Source of the DNA: Megamerina dolium
Lineage: Eukaryota; Arthropoda; Insecta; Diptera; Megamerinidae
DNA length: 64,000 nucleotides
Reading direction: 5' to 3'
Assembly (NCBI GenBank): GCA_963854835.1
Contig: OY978526.1
Location: forward strand, 29,811,073 to 29,875,072
Position numbers and translations under genes: made by a program. Below, piece by piece: positions 1 to 13,300 of the stretch; positions within the stretch are counted from its first letter, which is position 1, and the number at the start of each line of letters is the position of its first letter. The notes under the pieces were generated by a model. The model worked only from the letters and a program-made list of their open reading frames with translations, searched no databases and was not told the origin of the DNA.

Positions 1-502
1 GCTCGAATTTCCGTTCCTCCAACTTATAAGAAATACAAAAATTTTATTTTTCTCTCGGCAGAGCACTTGAGCCTTCTCTGTCAAAATGCTGTCTAAATCG
101 GCTTCCAGCTATAAGAAATCGAGAAATAAAAACATACTTACTAAAAAAATTAATTACTTGAGAACAGAAAAATTTGGAACGTGATTTGGAATGATTTGTA
201 TTCGGCGCACTTTTACTGTGCAGAATGATCAAAATTGTAAAAAGTAGTTTGCTGCTGTTCCTAAACATCGCAATCGCCTTTGCAGAGCACAGTGTATGGA
301 AACCAGAGATTGACCATTGCAAAACTATTACATTGTCCGACGGTGATCGTATTGAAAATGCATTGGTACTTTTCCAGGCAAAACTTTATATGAAATAAAC
401 AAATAGAAAAGCTATAGATCTCCGGAGATTTTAAACGTTCGGATTAAATGTTATACCTCTCAATGCTAAGTTATATCTGATTATGTCGGTGGGGATTGGA
501 CT

Positions 503-860
503 AAAAAAAAAATAAAGATGTGGCACTTAAAGCCCCGAAGTGTTCTTTGGCCGAGCTTCTCTACCATTACTGTTGTACGTGTTAAATTTTGGACAGTATT
601 AAAAGGGACCTACTTATTTTAGCCGGTTCCGAATGGCAGAACTCTTGCGACATCACTTTTTTGAGCTTTGTCACCGAGTTCTTTTAGAAGCTTTTTCATG
701 GCAAATTGTTACTGCGGGAAGATTTGCTTGCACACTGGTGGGTACCTTTCGAAAAAAAAATCTTTTCGATATTAAATTTGTTATGCTTCAGCCGGGGATT
801 GAACCCGCGACCTACAGATCAGAAGACCAACACACTAACCACTGAGTTACGGCAGCCTCT
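503..860 (-). repeat. tRNA-derived SINE, full-length copy with target-site duplication
   Basis: On the minus strand the copy begins with a tRNA-like head (A box near 840-850, B box near 796-805), passes through a shared body and ends in an A-rich tail read here as a T/A run. A direct repeat GGATTGGACT flanks it exactly at 493-502 and 861-870. That is the expected mark of LINE-mediated insertion. It lies in Klp98A intron 1. Confidence 0.85.
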
Positions 861-870
861 GGATTGGACT

Positions 871-1960
871 TGAACTAAAATGTAAATTCATCGATTTGTA
901 AGGGTGATTTTTCAAACATCTTCTTGTAAATATTGTACAAGAGTCTTGTATAAAAGCATATAATCGGCTACTACCAGACTCGAAGGGCACATGACTTAAG
1001 AGGTTTCTTATGATTTGGTTAGTGCTTCAATTTCATTTAAATATTGCAACTAATAATGTTTATTTGAAAAGCTTAAATTCAATTAAATCATCGAACATTT
1101 TTAAAGATTTTTTTATTTAATATTTTAATAATTGACCATGTCTTTTCTTGTTTACATTTATTTGCTGTTAAATATTTATTCAACAGTTTATTAAATGGCT
1201 GTCTTTTTTTTTTTTTTTTTTGAATTGGTAAATTGATTGAATTAGTCATTTAACTCACTCAAAGGCATTTGACTGTTAATAATCGATAATAATCGACATT
1301 GTTCAGAATTTTATTGTTCATTTTCGTTTTTATCGTTCCACCATTCAGTTCATTGCCAATGCCAGGCTGCTTGCATACGATTATGAAAAATTATGCTTTT
1401 ATCCTGTTTGTGGTTATTCACTACTAGTGTAGATACTTACATGTAGTATTGTGTAGTTATGATGCACAATTCAATATTGTGGTTAGTTTATGAGTTTAAC
1501 ATTTCAAAATTATAGTTATGATAGTTGTGGCAGTTGTTATGCTATATTTATGACTTAATTTTGTACAACAATTTTCACTCAGTCAGCCGCAATTGTAATG
1601 GTAATTTGTTGTATATATTTTTGTTTTAAATTAAATGAATGTTATATTCAACCATAAATGTTGTATAAATTATGAAGGTGCTTCAAGTTCTAAGAAAATG
1701 TTTGTGGCTTCTCTTGGAATGAGTATTTATTCGGCGAGACTATGCTTTGATTGACATTGAGAGCAGTTATTTTTATATTTGAGCTCATACAAGACCTAAT
1801 AAGCATTTATACCTTCTTCAAGCATAATTTTTATGAGCTATAAATGTGGCACTCTGAATTATGACTCAAGATGATGATTCTTTTTGAAGTCACATAAAAT
1901 ATCACTCAAAACACGTTCAAAAAGGCTAGAAAATTATGAAAAGTTGCTTAAAGCCTCGGT
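871..1960. other. AT-rich intronic or upstream sequence
   Basis: No gene or recognisable element is seen. An 18-base T run lies near 1205-1222. The sequence is probably part of Klp98A intron 1. Confidence 0.4.
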
Positions 1961-3050
1961 ATGTAGGTAGGATGGTTGTATAACGACACACCTAGGCCTG
2001 TCAAAGTGATACCGCTGCAACTAGTCCTTACCCAACCGGGTCTTCTTACCTTCTTCCTTACCCAACCGGGTCTTCTTTGAGCCAACCTGTGGATTTAATG
2101 TATAAGCAACCTCTGAGATACCACTAAGGGAAGTAGCTACGAATACAGTGAACCTTCTTCTGTCCAGAGCCTACTACTTCTTCTTCCAGTAGTCATGAAA
2201 AGCTGCCCCTTCGCGTGTCTACTAAATATGCAATTGGGAAATTCGCGCCAGCTATACTTTTACGCGCTGGATCACTTTGCTGTTCCTGCTTTCCTTACTC
2301 CATCTCCTGCATTGTAATTCCAAAACAACTTTGTATCTAAGATCAATCTTAGGTAGTGACCATTATCACTAAATGACACCGTAATACCGTTTAAAATCGG
2401 TGGATTAACGTCACGTAACCAATGCTTCGTGCTATTGGCATTGTCTCCTCATTCACATAATTTAGACCGAGTGTCAACTTGGTTTAATATACCTTTCCTA
2501 ATTTTACAGAGGGTATCTGAAAATTTCCCTCTTACAATCAGTTTAACACCCCTACACTCCAGATTTCGTAATAATTTATTCATTGCCAAAAATCCACAGT
2601 GAGAATATACTGCCTTAAGGAGTCCTCCTGTTGACAGATCTACGCACTTTCGATTTTTGCATTGTCGTATTTATGAGCCTACTGTATTCAACCAGGGACT
2701 CGACGATGCCAAGCTCTGTCAACGAGATAGTTATTGCTCTGGGATGGATATGATTAAAGATGCCTGCAATCTCTCAGAAATGTACAAGAGTGAATTCTCT
2801 ATCGCTTTTTCGATCTGTGTTATGAGAGAGTTCAGAGCGGTTTCCGTAGTAAGTTCGCGTATTATTGTGATGTAAAGTATAGGTCCAATAAACGTTCCAA
2901 TATTTTGAATAAGAATGATGACAGACTGATGCGTTCTGTATAAATACCAATTTTACTTCCTTCCAGGGGGTCCACATCACTTTTAAACATTTTTTATTAT
3001 TATTAAGGCTATGAAGCACCGCGACCTGAAGATCTTTTGTGCAGCTTTAT
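1960..3050. other. Less AT-rich, probable old repeat without clear coding
   Basis: Base composition is visibly richer in C and G than the surroundings. A 22-bp direct repeat (ccttacccaaccgggtcttc plus two bases) occurs at 2026-2047 and 2056-2077. The block abuts the non-LTR remnant at 3058-3965 and could be its 3' part or another decayed element. No protein motif was recognised. Confidence 0.35.
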
Positions 3051-3057
3051 TTCCTAG

Positions 3058-3965
3058 CTAGCAGATCTCAAGACTATTTATAAATCTTGTTACTGCTGTG
3101 GAATTGATTTTAACTAGATGCCTGAGAACTATGAAACTATGTCTAGCCACAGCTGGGCAATTGCAAAGAACGTGTTCTGCTGTTTCCTGCTCTTCAAGAC
3201 CGAGTCGACAGGGATCGTTGTTAACCACACCCATTTGCATCATGTGATAATTAAGTTTACAATGATCTGTTAATAGTTCAGTGTAGAGTTTGATTTCTTT
3301 TATACTGAGATGCAAGATAGCATCTACCTTAATGTGTTCAGGGTCAATGAATCTTTCCGACTGTCGCATGTCTTTTTGGGCTCTCCAGTAATCAGTTAGA
3401 CTACTTTTTTCCTCTTCACTTAAGTTATTCATGAAGCTACTGTTTACCCCGCAGAAGGGTCCTGGGCCTATGAAAGGAGTGTATGCGCCCTTTTTGGCGA
3501 GTGCATCTGTCATTTTATTGTTTGCATGCCCTCGTGTCCCGGTACCCAAATTAGAGTAACAGTGTTCCTATTTGCTAAGGTATTGAGAAGTTCGAGCATT
3601 CCCAGACCAACCTAGATTGGAACGAGAAATTCATTAGTGATTTTAGAGCTGCCTGACTGTCTAAAAGAATGCATATGTTGGTTTCTCGAGTGACCCTACC
3701 TAGACATTCTCTGACAGATAGCTCTAACGCGTGGACTTCCGCCCTATAATTCCCACTCCAGCACTTAAACATGTTTATAAGCCAGTTCATTATCTGGCTA
3801 TAATCTGGAATTGCTTTGGGTATATCCCGTCAGGTCCTGATGACTTGAATGGTTTGAAAGTTCTAATCACAAATTGTATATTGGCTTCGGTAACAAACCT
3901 AAAACGGCTGAGTTGGATTTCGATCTGCAGCAGGTTGAAATATTCTTCACTAAATACTTTTTAAC
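3058..3965 (-). mobile_element. Internally deleted non-LTR retrotransposon relic (RT start, RNase H, C-terminal Cys/His)
   Basis: On the minus strand, 3965-3805 encodes the N-terminal edge of a reverse transcriptase, with FKPFKSSGPDGIYPKQFQ near 3850-3810. The frame then breaks, and from about 3770 an RNase H segment follows (YRAEVHALELS, then ILLDSQAALKSL). A second frame at 3549-3058 gives the later RNase H part and the Cys-rich C-terminal motif (CRLGLEEQETAEHVLCNC). Essentially the whole RT palm is missing. The layout fits the Jockey, I or R1 type of LINE with RNase H. Dead copy in Klp98A intron 1. Confidence 0.75.
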
Positions 3966-4113
3966 TCTTGTCACTTTTCTATAGGGAGCCTCGGCAAATA
4001 TACCAACTTATGATTCTTTTCGAAGTAATTGTGAAAATACATTTTATACAATTTTTCTCATAACATAATCTTGATATTTTCTCCTCTTCTTCTCTTCCTC
4101 TTTCCATTTGCAG

Positions 4114-4343
4114 AGAAATCGATATGGACTCACAGTTGATTGTGCAGATGGATGGCAAAAAAACACGCCTACTCAAACCGAAATTGCAATCGATACGTGA
4201 TGCTAGTGGCGGACGCGATAATCATCATGATTTCACATTTGACTATTCATATTGGTCATTCGATGAAAATGACAATCATTTTGCCACACAGGAGCAAGTC
4301 TATAATGATTTGGGCACGGATGTAATTGATTGTGCATACGAAG
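4114..4343 (+). CDS. Klp98A: Klp98A exon 2: start of motor domain
   Basis: The acceptor is a pyrimidine-rich tract ending in CAG at 4111-4113 and the donor is GTGAGT at 4344. The first base completes a codon split with the missing exon 1; translation then runs [18 protein letters not shown] onward to CAYEG. This is the beta1-beta3 part of the kinesin motor. The internal ATG at 4124 is not the start, because the homologous protein continues upstream of it. Confidence 0.93.
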
Positions 4344-7300
4344 GTGAGTTGTAAAAATGTATTTTTACTACACTATGTATTCACTTTGGGCGAGTGTGTG
4401 TGTTTATTATTAATTATAATTATATACATTTTTATTAAACTTTGTTAACGCCCATTATTGAATGACTACGATGCGATGCAGGCGATGTATTGTACGTTGA
4501 CTACGTAAAAGTGTTAAATCCAATGTTTATAGTTGAAATAATTTTGTATATAAATAATTTTCATAAATTCATGTCGTTGTTGTTAATTGTGATATATCAC
4601 TAGACGTCATTAATACATAAATTTATAATATTCATAGAAATGTACCTAGGTGGTGTATGAAAGCTATCCATTTCTTGTAAAGGCAGCAGCTATTGTTATT
4701 ATTGTTGGTGTTGTTGTTACCACCATGTATTTCTACTAATGCCATAATTCATGTCACATATGGTACATATATGACCATTCAAATGTACATACATATATAC
4801 GAATATGCATATATATCGATAGCATTCATCAAAACGCCCACTACTCACGTTCGTCGATACAAGCACTACCGGCTCCAATACACAGAGAGAGAGAGAGATT
4901 GTGTGCGATACATGTACTATACTATGTATATTACGCTTCATTTTGTGTGGAGATCAAAGTACTACCTCTTGCCATCGGCACTACCACCACCACCACCACC
5001 TACCTGAGTTGTTTTTTTTTTCTTTTTGGGGAGATGATCATCCGTTGAGATCGTGTGATCATTTAATGCATGCATATAAGTGTGTTGCTTGTTTATTGAA
5101 AATTAGCTGTTTGTTTATAACTATTTACAATAAAAAACACCTGCGCTACACTAATCATACTCTTGTTTCGGAAATTTTATTATTGCTATTATTATTTGTT
5201 TTTTTTTATTTCTTTTTCATTAAATTTGTCTTTTGGACAACATATTCTTCAATTTATTATTATTTGTTTATATAGGTTAAGGTAATGGAGCTGTTAAGGG
5301 ATTATTTGAAATTTGTCACACTTTAAATGATTAAATCAAATCATCGCCTAATTGTGAACGTGGGAAGTGAAGTAATCAAATGTCACGTTCAACACAAATT
5401 TTTTGGTAATTAAAAGATTGATCGATTGTTTTCAGCATCAATTTCAAATTATCCCTCATTATAGGATATTAGATTGGGATTATAATTTATATGATAGATA
5501 TCATAAGCGCCTTCTGATATCTATCATACATATATCTCCTTTATCCATTTCTATTGTATTACAAGAGTTTCCGAGTTTATGTGTTCAACGACGTCCATAG
5601 TGGTTAGTTTTGTGGAACCTTTGATTGATTGAAAATCCTTTGGGCTGTCAGATATTGATAGCTCGGTTAAACAGTTTCATCATTGAAGATTCTACAACGA
5701 AATAATCGAAAATTGCACATTTAATCGACTGTATCGACTGTGAATTTATTCATTGCCATTTTACGCAAAAAGTGAAATGTTTTGGATGAACGCCCCCAAA
5801 TTGTTCTATTTCTAATATTATCATAGAATATTTTAGCATATACTGTCAGAATATTCAATTAACAAGTTAATCATAACATTAGAAACAAACGAGATCTCCA
5901 TCATTATTTGCATATAAAATGTAAAGCTGTTGCATAAATTATGTTATGTTTTTTTTTTGGATATTTGATGTAGATTTGTTCATAAAATGGTTTATTTATT
6001 TTCTTATTATACGCTAATATTTACGAACTTGGAGTACTTTTTAGGCATTTTGCGATGCTTAGGCGATACTAGGTGAAATGATAAGTCCAAAGACTTTTCA
6101 CTAGATGGCACCACAAACACGTGATAAAAGCTTTTTCTAGAAAGCATAAAGCTTAAAAAAGCTACCTGTCAAATTTCGTGACATTTCATTTAATATTTTG
6201 AAAATTACAGCTGATCGAGTGCAGATGATTTTGCCTTGTTGAAAAATAAAATGAAAAAAAAATTTCGTGTGTACTGTTTTCAATGGCAAAAAATTCCGTG
6301 AGAACCCAAGAATGGCACAAGGAATCTGCCTCGTCGAAAGGAACCAGTTATCGGTGATTTGTTGAGTTTAAATGTCATCGTACTTGCATCGAAGATGCTG
6401 GTCGTTCTGGAAGTGATAACTTTAGAAACCATTAAAAAAATTCGATTTAAATTAAGTGAGATTGCTAAGGTCATAAATATTTGATCTGAACGTATTTACA
6501 ATATTTATTATGGTCAGTTGAATATGAAAAGGTTAAATGCCCTGTTTTTTCAAACCAAATCAAAAACTGCGTCATGCCATTGATTCGGAGAACAATTTGG
6601 GCATCTTGAAACGTAATCCAAAGCAGCTTTCGCGTCGATCCATAAGAATGGATAAAACAGACATTCACCCGCGCGTCCAACAGACATGCCGGTAATGTTA
6701 TGGTCAGTGTTTTTTGGGATGCATGGGGTATAATCTACGTGGACTACCTTGCAAGTGCAAAAACAATTACTGACGATTACTATTTGACATAATTGCGCCG
6801 TTGAAATGATGAAATCAAGGAAAAATTGCCTCATTTAGCGAAGAATAAATTTCTTTTTTATAGATGGCAAAATTGTATAAATATATATTTTCCGGATCTG
6901 GCTTCTAGCGACTATTTCCAAGCTTTAAGAGATGGCTTGGTGAAAACGGTTTGGCTCACATAATGAAGTCAAATGCAAAACAAACGTGTATTATGTATGG
7001 CTAGATAAGGAGCACTATTCTAAAGACATTGAAATATTGGAAACCGCTGGAATGAGTGTATCGCCTTAGAGGTGACTGTGTTGAAGAAGAATATGTTGAT
7101 TTGAAAGACTCGGGACTTATCAATTCATCTACTAATATAAATATTTAATTTTTAAAACAAATTTGTACTTCTGCCATAGCAAATATGTATCTTCTTTTAT
7201 TTAGTTCGATATTTGAATAAACTTATCAAATAATAACAATTTTCACGCAGCTACGTAATTGTCAAATCGGCAATAATTATACACAAATTATAGTTCAGTT

Positions 7301-10300
7301 CAGTTATTGTATTTTTACAATATTTTCGAAACTTGGGTCGAAGCATTTTGAGCTCAATTGTAAAAAACCAAACGAGGTTTTAGTATTTTATATAAGTTAT
7401 ATAGTAGTCTTCCAAATGCAGCAGCTGACTTACATTACCACATATTATTGCACACAGGAGAAAATCCTACATATTTGGAAAAGGAAACAATTTGTGTCTG
7501 GCCATTTATCTGAGTTAATTCGTTTAACCGTTTTAGACACAAAATTAAAGTATGTTAATGTTACTCATACTACTTCTCCTGTTTATATGGAAAACAATAT
7601 TGAAACATTTTCTCTTTGAATGCAAATATGAGAATACGGAAACTACAATAAGAAATATTTATTACAAATCGTGTATACCGCTTTAACATCGAATTTCATT
7701 CGATGAGAAAATTAGCATTTACCATAAATCTAATTTAAAATCGAATGTTCTTTTAACTTGCAACTATAGCTATTCGATAGTTTTTTGTTATTCTTGTGGT
7801 CTAATGAATCAACGAAGCGTACAATGCGGTTTGTTTTGGTCTCACGTATTTTATTGTAAATGTATTTCCAATTTATCCATTTGATTTCTTTTTCTTTGAA
7901 TTTTCAATGTGTACATACAATGCATATAAACATTTGTATTTGGACATATGTATGTGTGTATGTGTAAAGACCTTGAAATTTTACTTTTGCTGGCAGTGAA
8001 TGTACTTTAAACTTGAAGTTAGGAAAACAAAAGAAGAAGTCTAAAATGTTAGTTGTTGCTGTTTACTACTCATCGACTATACATATAATCATGATATAAT
8101 ACAATAATACATAGAGTATATCTATGTATTTGGTTCTTGGTTACTATTGCTTTTCTAATTAATTCTTGAATTGTTGTAAGAATTTTGAATAATACGAATA
8201 TAGGTACAAGGAAAACTATACCTACATTTTGTGTAGGTGTGAATGAGTTCATCCCTGACAATGACACTGATAAATGGTAATACGAGCATGCAACAAAACA
8301 ATCATATTTAATATATTTGCATAAGTATAACATGCAACAATATGAAAATTATTCAAATGGTATACCATTATTACTATTAAGTACTACTACTACTACCATT
8401 ACTACGTACCTTCTATGATTGTTGCTACAATACACATGCAATAAAGCAGAACCATGGAAAATTGCATTCATTGTCTATATGAAAATAATCATAATCATGG
8501 CTATTGTGTACGTATGTATAACGTAACATTGTACTTAGTATAGAAACTACTCATGTAATTTCCTTCCTGTTATTGTTGTGGCCGTTTTTCTTTTGTTCAA
8601 TTCATCTTATTTCTTCGTGGTTTATGCTATTGACTTTGTGTATTGTCTCTTCGCAGTTCAGTTCAGTTTTGTATAGTAGAAAAAATAATAAACAAAAACA
8701 ACAAAACAAACAAAAAATGTGATAACAATAAAAGAATATAAAATCATTGACTTTTCTTGCCTTCGGGCATTACGTGGGCGTTAGTTGAATGCTTAAAGAA
8801 ATGCAAGTAATTAATTGATGACAAAGAGAGAAAGAAGAAAGAAGAAGTATTATTTTTATATTCATCTACCATCATCATCATATAAACCGCATGTAAACAA
8901 ATTTATTGCGTTTTGCAGATTCCAATCTGATATTTTTAAATAAAATTTAATAAAATATAAGTACAATTCGAAATTAAATAGAGAAAGTAGTATTTGTAGT
9001 ATTTTCGTATGAAAAGTTAACGAAACGAAATTAATTAATCATCATTTTTTTTTTTTCAATTATTATTATTATTATTTTCATTATCTTCATACGTGTACCC
9101 CATATATTCATTATCATTATTTGTACGTATTTTTATAGGTTTTCTTTGATATATCTGCTTGAGTGAATGTTATTACATATTGCTCATAAGTACGTATAAT
9201 TTTGTGTGATGGCCCAGTGACATAGAGACCCTACTTTTAATATTGTCATCACCTTTGCCACCGCCACTGGGTATCAGCATTATTATGAAAATAAAAATTA
9301 ATTAAAAAATTTATGATGTTTTTCTTACAAATGAGGCGAACACCATTGTATAGTCGCTAATTACGTATTCGTATACATTCACTGTTGATAGATACATATA
9401 GAGAGGCGTTTTTTGCTGAGCAAAAATATCACCTGCAACGTTTTTTTTTTTGTTTTTTTGTTTATTCTTCACGAATTCATAGAAATGTGTTTTTTTTGGC
9501 TTCAATGGTATGTGCAAATATGTACTAGTACATATGGTATATACTTATTTTTTTTATCTATGCTTTCTACTCCAAATATAATTACAGTAGTGGAAATTTA
9601 TATAAACTCAACTTGATTTTTATAATTTTGAAAAAAATATTGGTTTCTCAGTAGAGTCAAGGCTCATTTATTAATAAATTGAAAAAATATTCAATTAATA
9701 TTATATTTGACATTTTGATGTATGTCTTATTTCAAGGAACAAAATTAGTGGTAGTCGAGTGGCACAAGTTCCAATCAGTATGGTGGATGAGACAAAAATT
9801 TCCATTTAGGCAGCAGCAACTTTTCACTATGTAGTCATCGAACTTGGTGACGATTCATAATTTAATAGTCAATAATTTCATAACTTTTTAGGAAAATCTA
9901 TTTAATATTGTTGAAGCTATTTCATCTTATTATAATCTGCCTGAGTGCATTTGAACGAAGCTTCAAAGATGTAGAAAAGTAAATATATTCTTGACCAGCA
10001 TCAACAACCACATGTGACCCTTATAGCCTAGACAGACGGCAGCTAATCCGCATTAACTCTATGAGTTAATTCTCAAAATTAAAGAGGATTAGGGCAATTT
10101 GCGATGGCAACATTGCTGAAAATTTTCTATTGTGAATTTTTCTCTATCCATTTTACAAAATATTAGGTGTGTTCGCTAACAAAAAACTTTCAACAATTGT
10201 TAACAGTTTTCAACATGAAAAGCGTTGGCGAACAAATAAATCCAGCTGTCAATTACGAACTGTGAATGTCAATTTACAAGTTTCTGATAGTTTTGAGTTC

Positions 10301-13300
10301 ACGTACTTCTTGTAGATTTTCTCATATCGAGAGTGACAGATGACAGAAATTGATAGTGATAGTAATGTAAGTGAGCAGACCTAATAAAACAGCAATCAGC
10401 CGTTTAGTTAATCCGCAATACTGCCGTCTGTCAGGTTAATATTTTATTCGGATTAAGTGCCCCGGTCATCCGGATTAACGCTGCCGTCTGTCTAGGCTAT
10501 TAGATTAGCATTGTAGACAGAAATAATGTGACATGAAATCAGCGAGCCTGGCTCACTTCTTAATGTGGCTCTCATACAAAGTCGCAAAAATTAAAATTAT
10601 CATGACATGAAGTATTGAGCATAGGATGACTGAATTTACAAAAAATGGGCAAGTCGCGCCTATTGTAGCTTGAGAACTTGAGAAATATAAAAAATGTTAA
10701 ACCGTTATAATTAACACGGTCTATTTACTAGGACAACTATATTTCAAATATAAGTTAGTTTTGAAAAGACAAATAATCTTGTAAAAAATAGGCAAGCCAT
10801 GCCCATTTTTTTTTATAACAACAGTTTCATATTTTCGTTTGTTTTGAATTTGCGAGAAACCTGCAAGCCACGTCTAGTATTTAATGTATTACAGACAGAA
10901 AAAATTTCGCAAAAAATTGGTGAGCCACATCCACTACTTTATGCAGTTCACATGCATTTGACGAACAGATTAAAATTGTAGAGAAACAGTTTTTGAAAAT
11001 TTTTCAGAGCCACACGCACTATTTAATGTGGTTCTATATCCCTAAAATAACGCCGACTACTTTACATAATCAACCCCCCTAATTTATTTTATGCTTAAAA
11101 GATGTACAAGGGAAGACCAGTTTTAATATACAGTATATCTACATGTAGAGGGTATAAAACGGTCGAATTAGGCCGACTGCAAAGATAACTTTTTAAAATT
11201 TTTTTGAAGAAAAACTAATTTTTTCTTTTCTTAAACACAAAGAATTCAAAAATTCAAAGATATTTTATATTAAAACACCCGTATACATGACAACTTCGCA
11301 ATATTTAAGTTTGAAGAAAAGCAATAAAAGTATGCTTGAGCTTATATGAATTTCCATCACTGTATGTGTACATATTGTACTATGCGCTAGATATATAGAA
11401 TATATGGATGGTTACATAATACTAGTCATTCGTAATTTTGTTTAAATCCATAATCTTGCAAAATGAATGCTATAAAGCGCTTGCTTGGTATTTAGGTTGC
11501 TTTACAAATCATATACAGCCAACATCCCTTTTGTCAGCATGCAATTTGGGTCAACAGGTAGAGATATTCATTCAGCTGAATAACAAACTGTCTGATTGAC
11601 TAAATATGTGTCTGTCTACAACATATTTTTATTATCCTCCCCTTTTTTTTTATTATATATTTTGCAAACATTTCTGCATCTTCTTCTGTTATCAATCAGC
11701 TGTGGTTTTTTGAGGTTAATTCCAATTTGTTTTGGTCTTGTAATCGAAGTTACATTACAAGTATATTTATGGTTACTATCGATTTACGTTGTCGTCGTCG
11801 TCGTCGTTGTTGACACCGTCTTTGATTGTTACCTACTTACTGTGGTTTATTAAATTATTTTGCTTAATACTATTATTACGTACTATGGCTTGTGGCAGTG
11901 ATGTTGTATGTAAATATTTGTGTGTTATACTCATTAATATTCGTAGATTATGCAAATTTTGAGAAGTAACAGATGTTTTCATTTTGTTTGCATATGATTT
12001 TAATACGATATTTAAAAAATACAAATAAATATTATCAAATATGTACGTGGTACTAGAGCACTGTACGAATGACTGGAATCGTATTAGTATGATAGTACAA
12101 TACCGCGAATTCTGCAAGTACATAGTCGTTTAATAAACAACTCACTTGTGAGCAATTAATCAATGAATCGTGATTACTACTCGTTGCATCATGAGCAACA
12201 ATTGCCATCAGCGTAGCTAATGAAGTATTTTTTTATCCCGGAAAAGCGACTAATCCGTTTTGCGTAAAAATATATTACAGATTAGGCTACTGCAGGAATA
12301 TATTTGTTTACATCTTCAAAACACTCTATTGATATTAGAATAGAATCTCTCTAAGCTCTAACCAAATATGAATTAGAATAAATAAAATATAAATATAATG
12401 GAAATGATTGAATGCGTTGTTTTCATAGAATGAAGAGAATCTCAACATTTGCAAATGGAAGTAAAGTATTTGAGAGTACTCCCAATATTTGTTTTGCTTT
12501 TCTATGTTACATTACAATACATATAAGCCAAAAATACAGTAGATACGACAACATGCGTGGCAAGACGCAGTAATATAAATCATCAGTGCCTGTCATGGAA
12601 AGGAACAACAAATATAACGTACAACATTCGTCGTAATATTCGTAGTACTCTCAAATATTCGTTTATTTGAAGTAAAAAAAAAAAACGAATATATGGAATA
12701 TTTCTTGTACAAGAAATGAATGGGCTATTCTATTTGCCTAATATTTTACTCTCACTCATTCTCATTCTATTTAGATATGCTTTGAAAATATTGTACACGT
12801 TTTGAGAGTAAAGAGAATCATTCGAAAATCAAATACATACATTCTTGCAGCTCTTTGTTACAGATTTTTTTTTTAGATATAAAACAATTTGATTTGATAC
12901 ACAAATTAGTTAAGTCGCTGTTATTTTAGTGGTTAAAAAATCGAAGTTTTTTTGCTATTTACTTATTTGCAACAGAGCGACAGATCTCCTTTTTGTTAAA
13001 AGCACAAAAACTGCTGATATCGTTTTTCGACTTTCATAAATTCAATACATCTTCGATTCACTCTCGCTATCAATTGACGAAAATGTGAAAAATATCATAA
13101 TCGTCTCTTTTTCATACGATAGCTTGTATTTCGACAAATAGACGAAACGAAAATATCGAGTTCGAAAAACTCTGTTCTCTCTTTTCCTGTCTTCTTGTGT
13201 CGATGCTCAAATGTTCATATGGAAAATAGGACAAACGGTGAATACCAAATGATTATACGAGTAACTTGTATTATGCATACGATTTTGTCGATATATCCAA

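Noticed and set aside
4124..4354. ATG at 4124 as the Klp98A start
   Set aside because: Homologous protein continues upstream and a strong acceptor lies at 4111-4113, so the ATG is internal.
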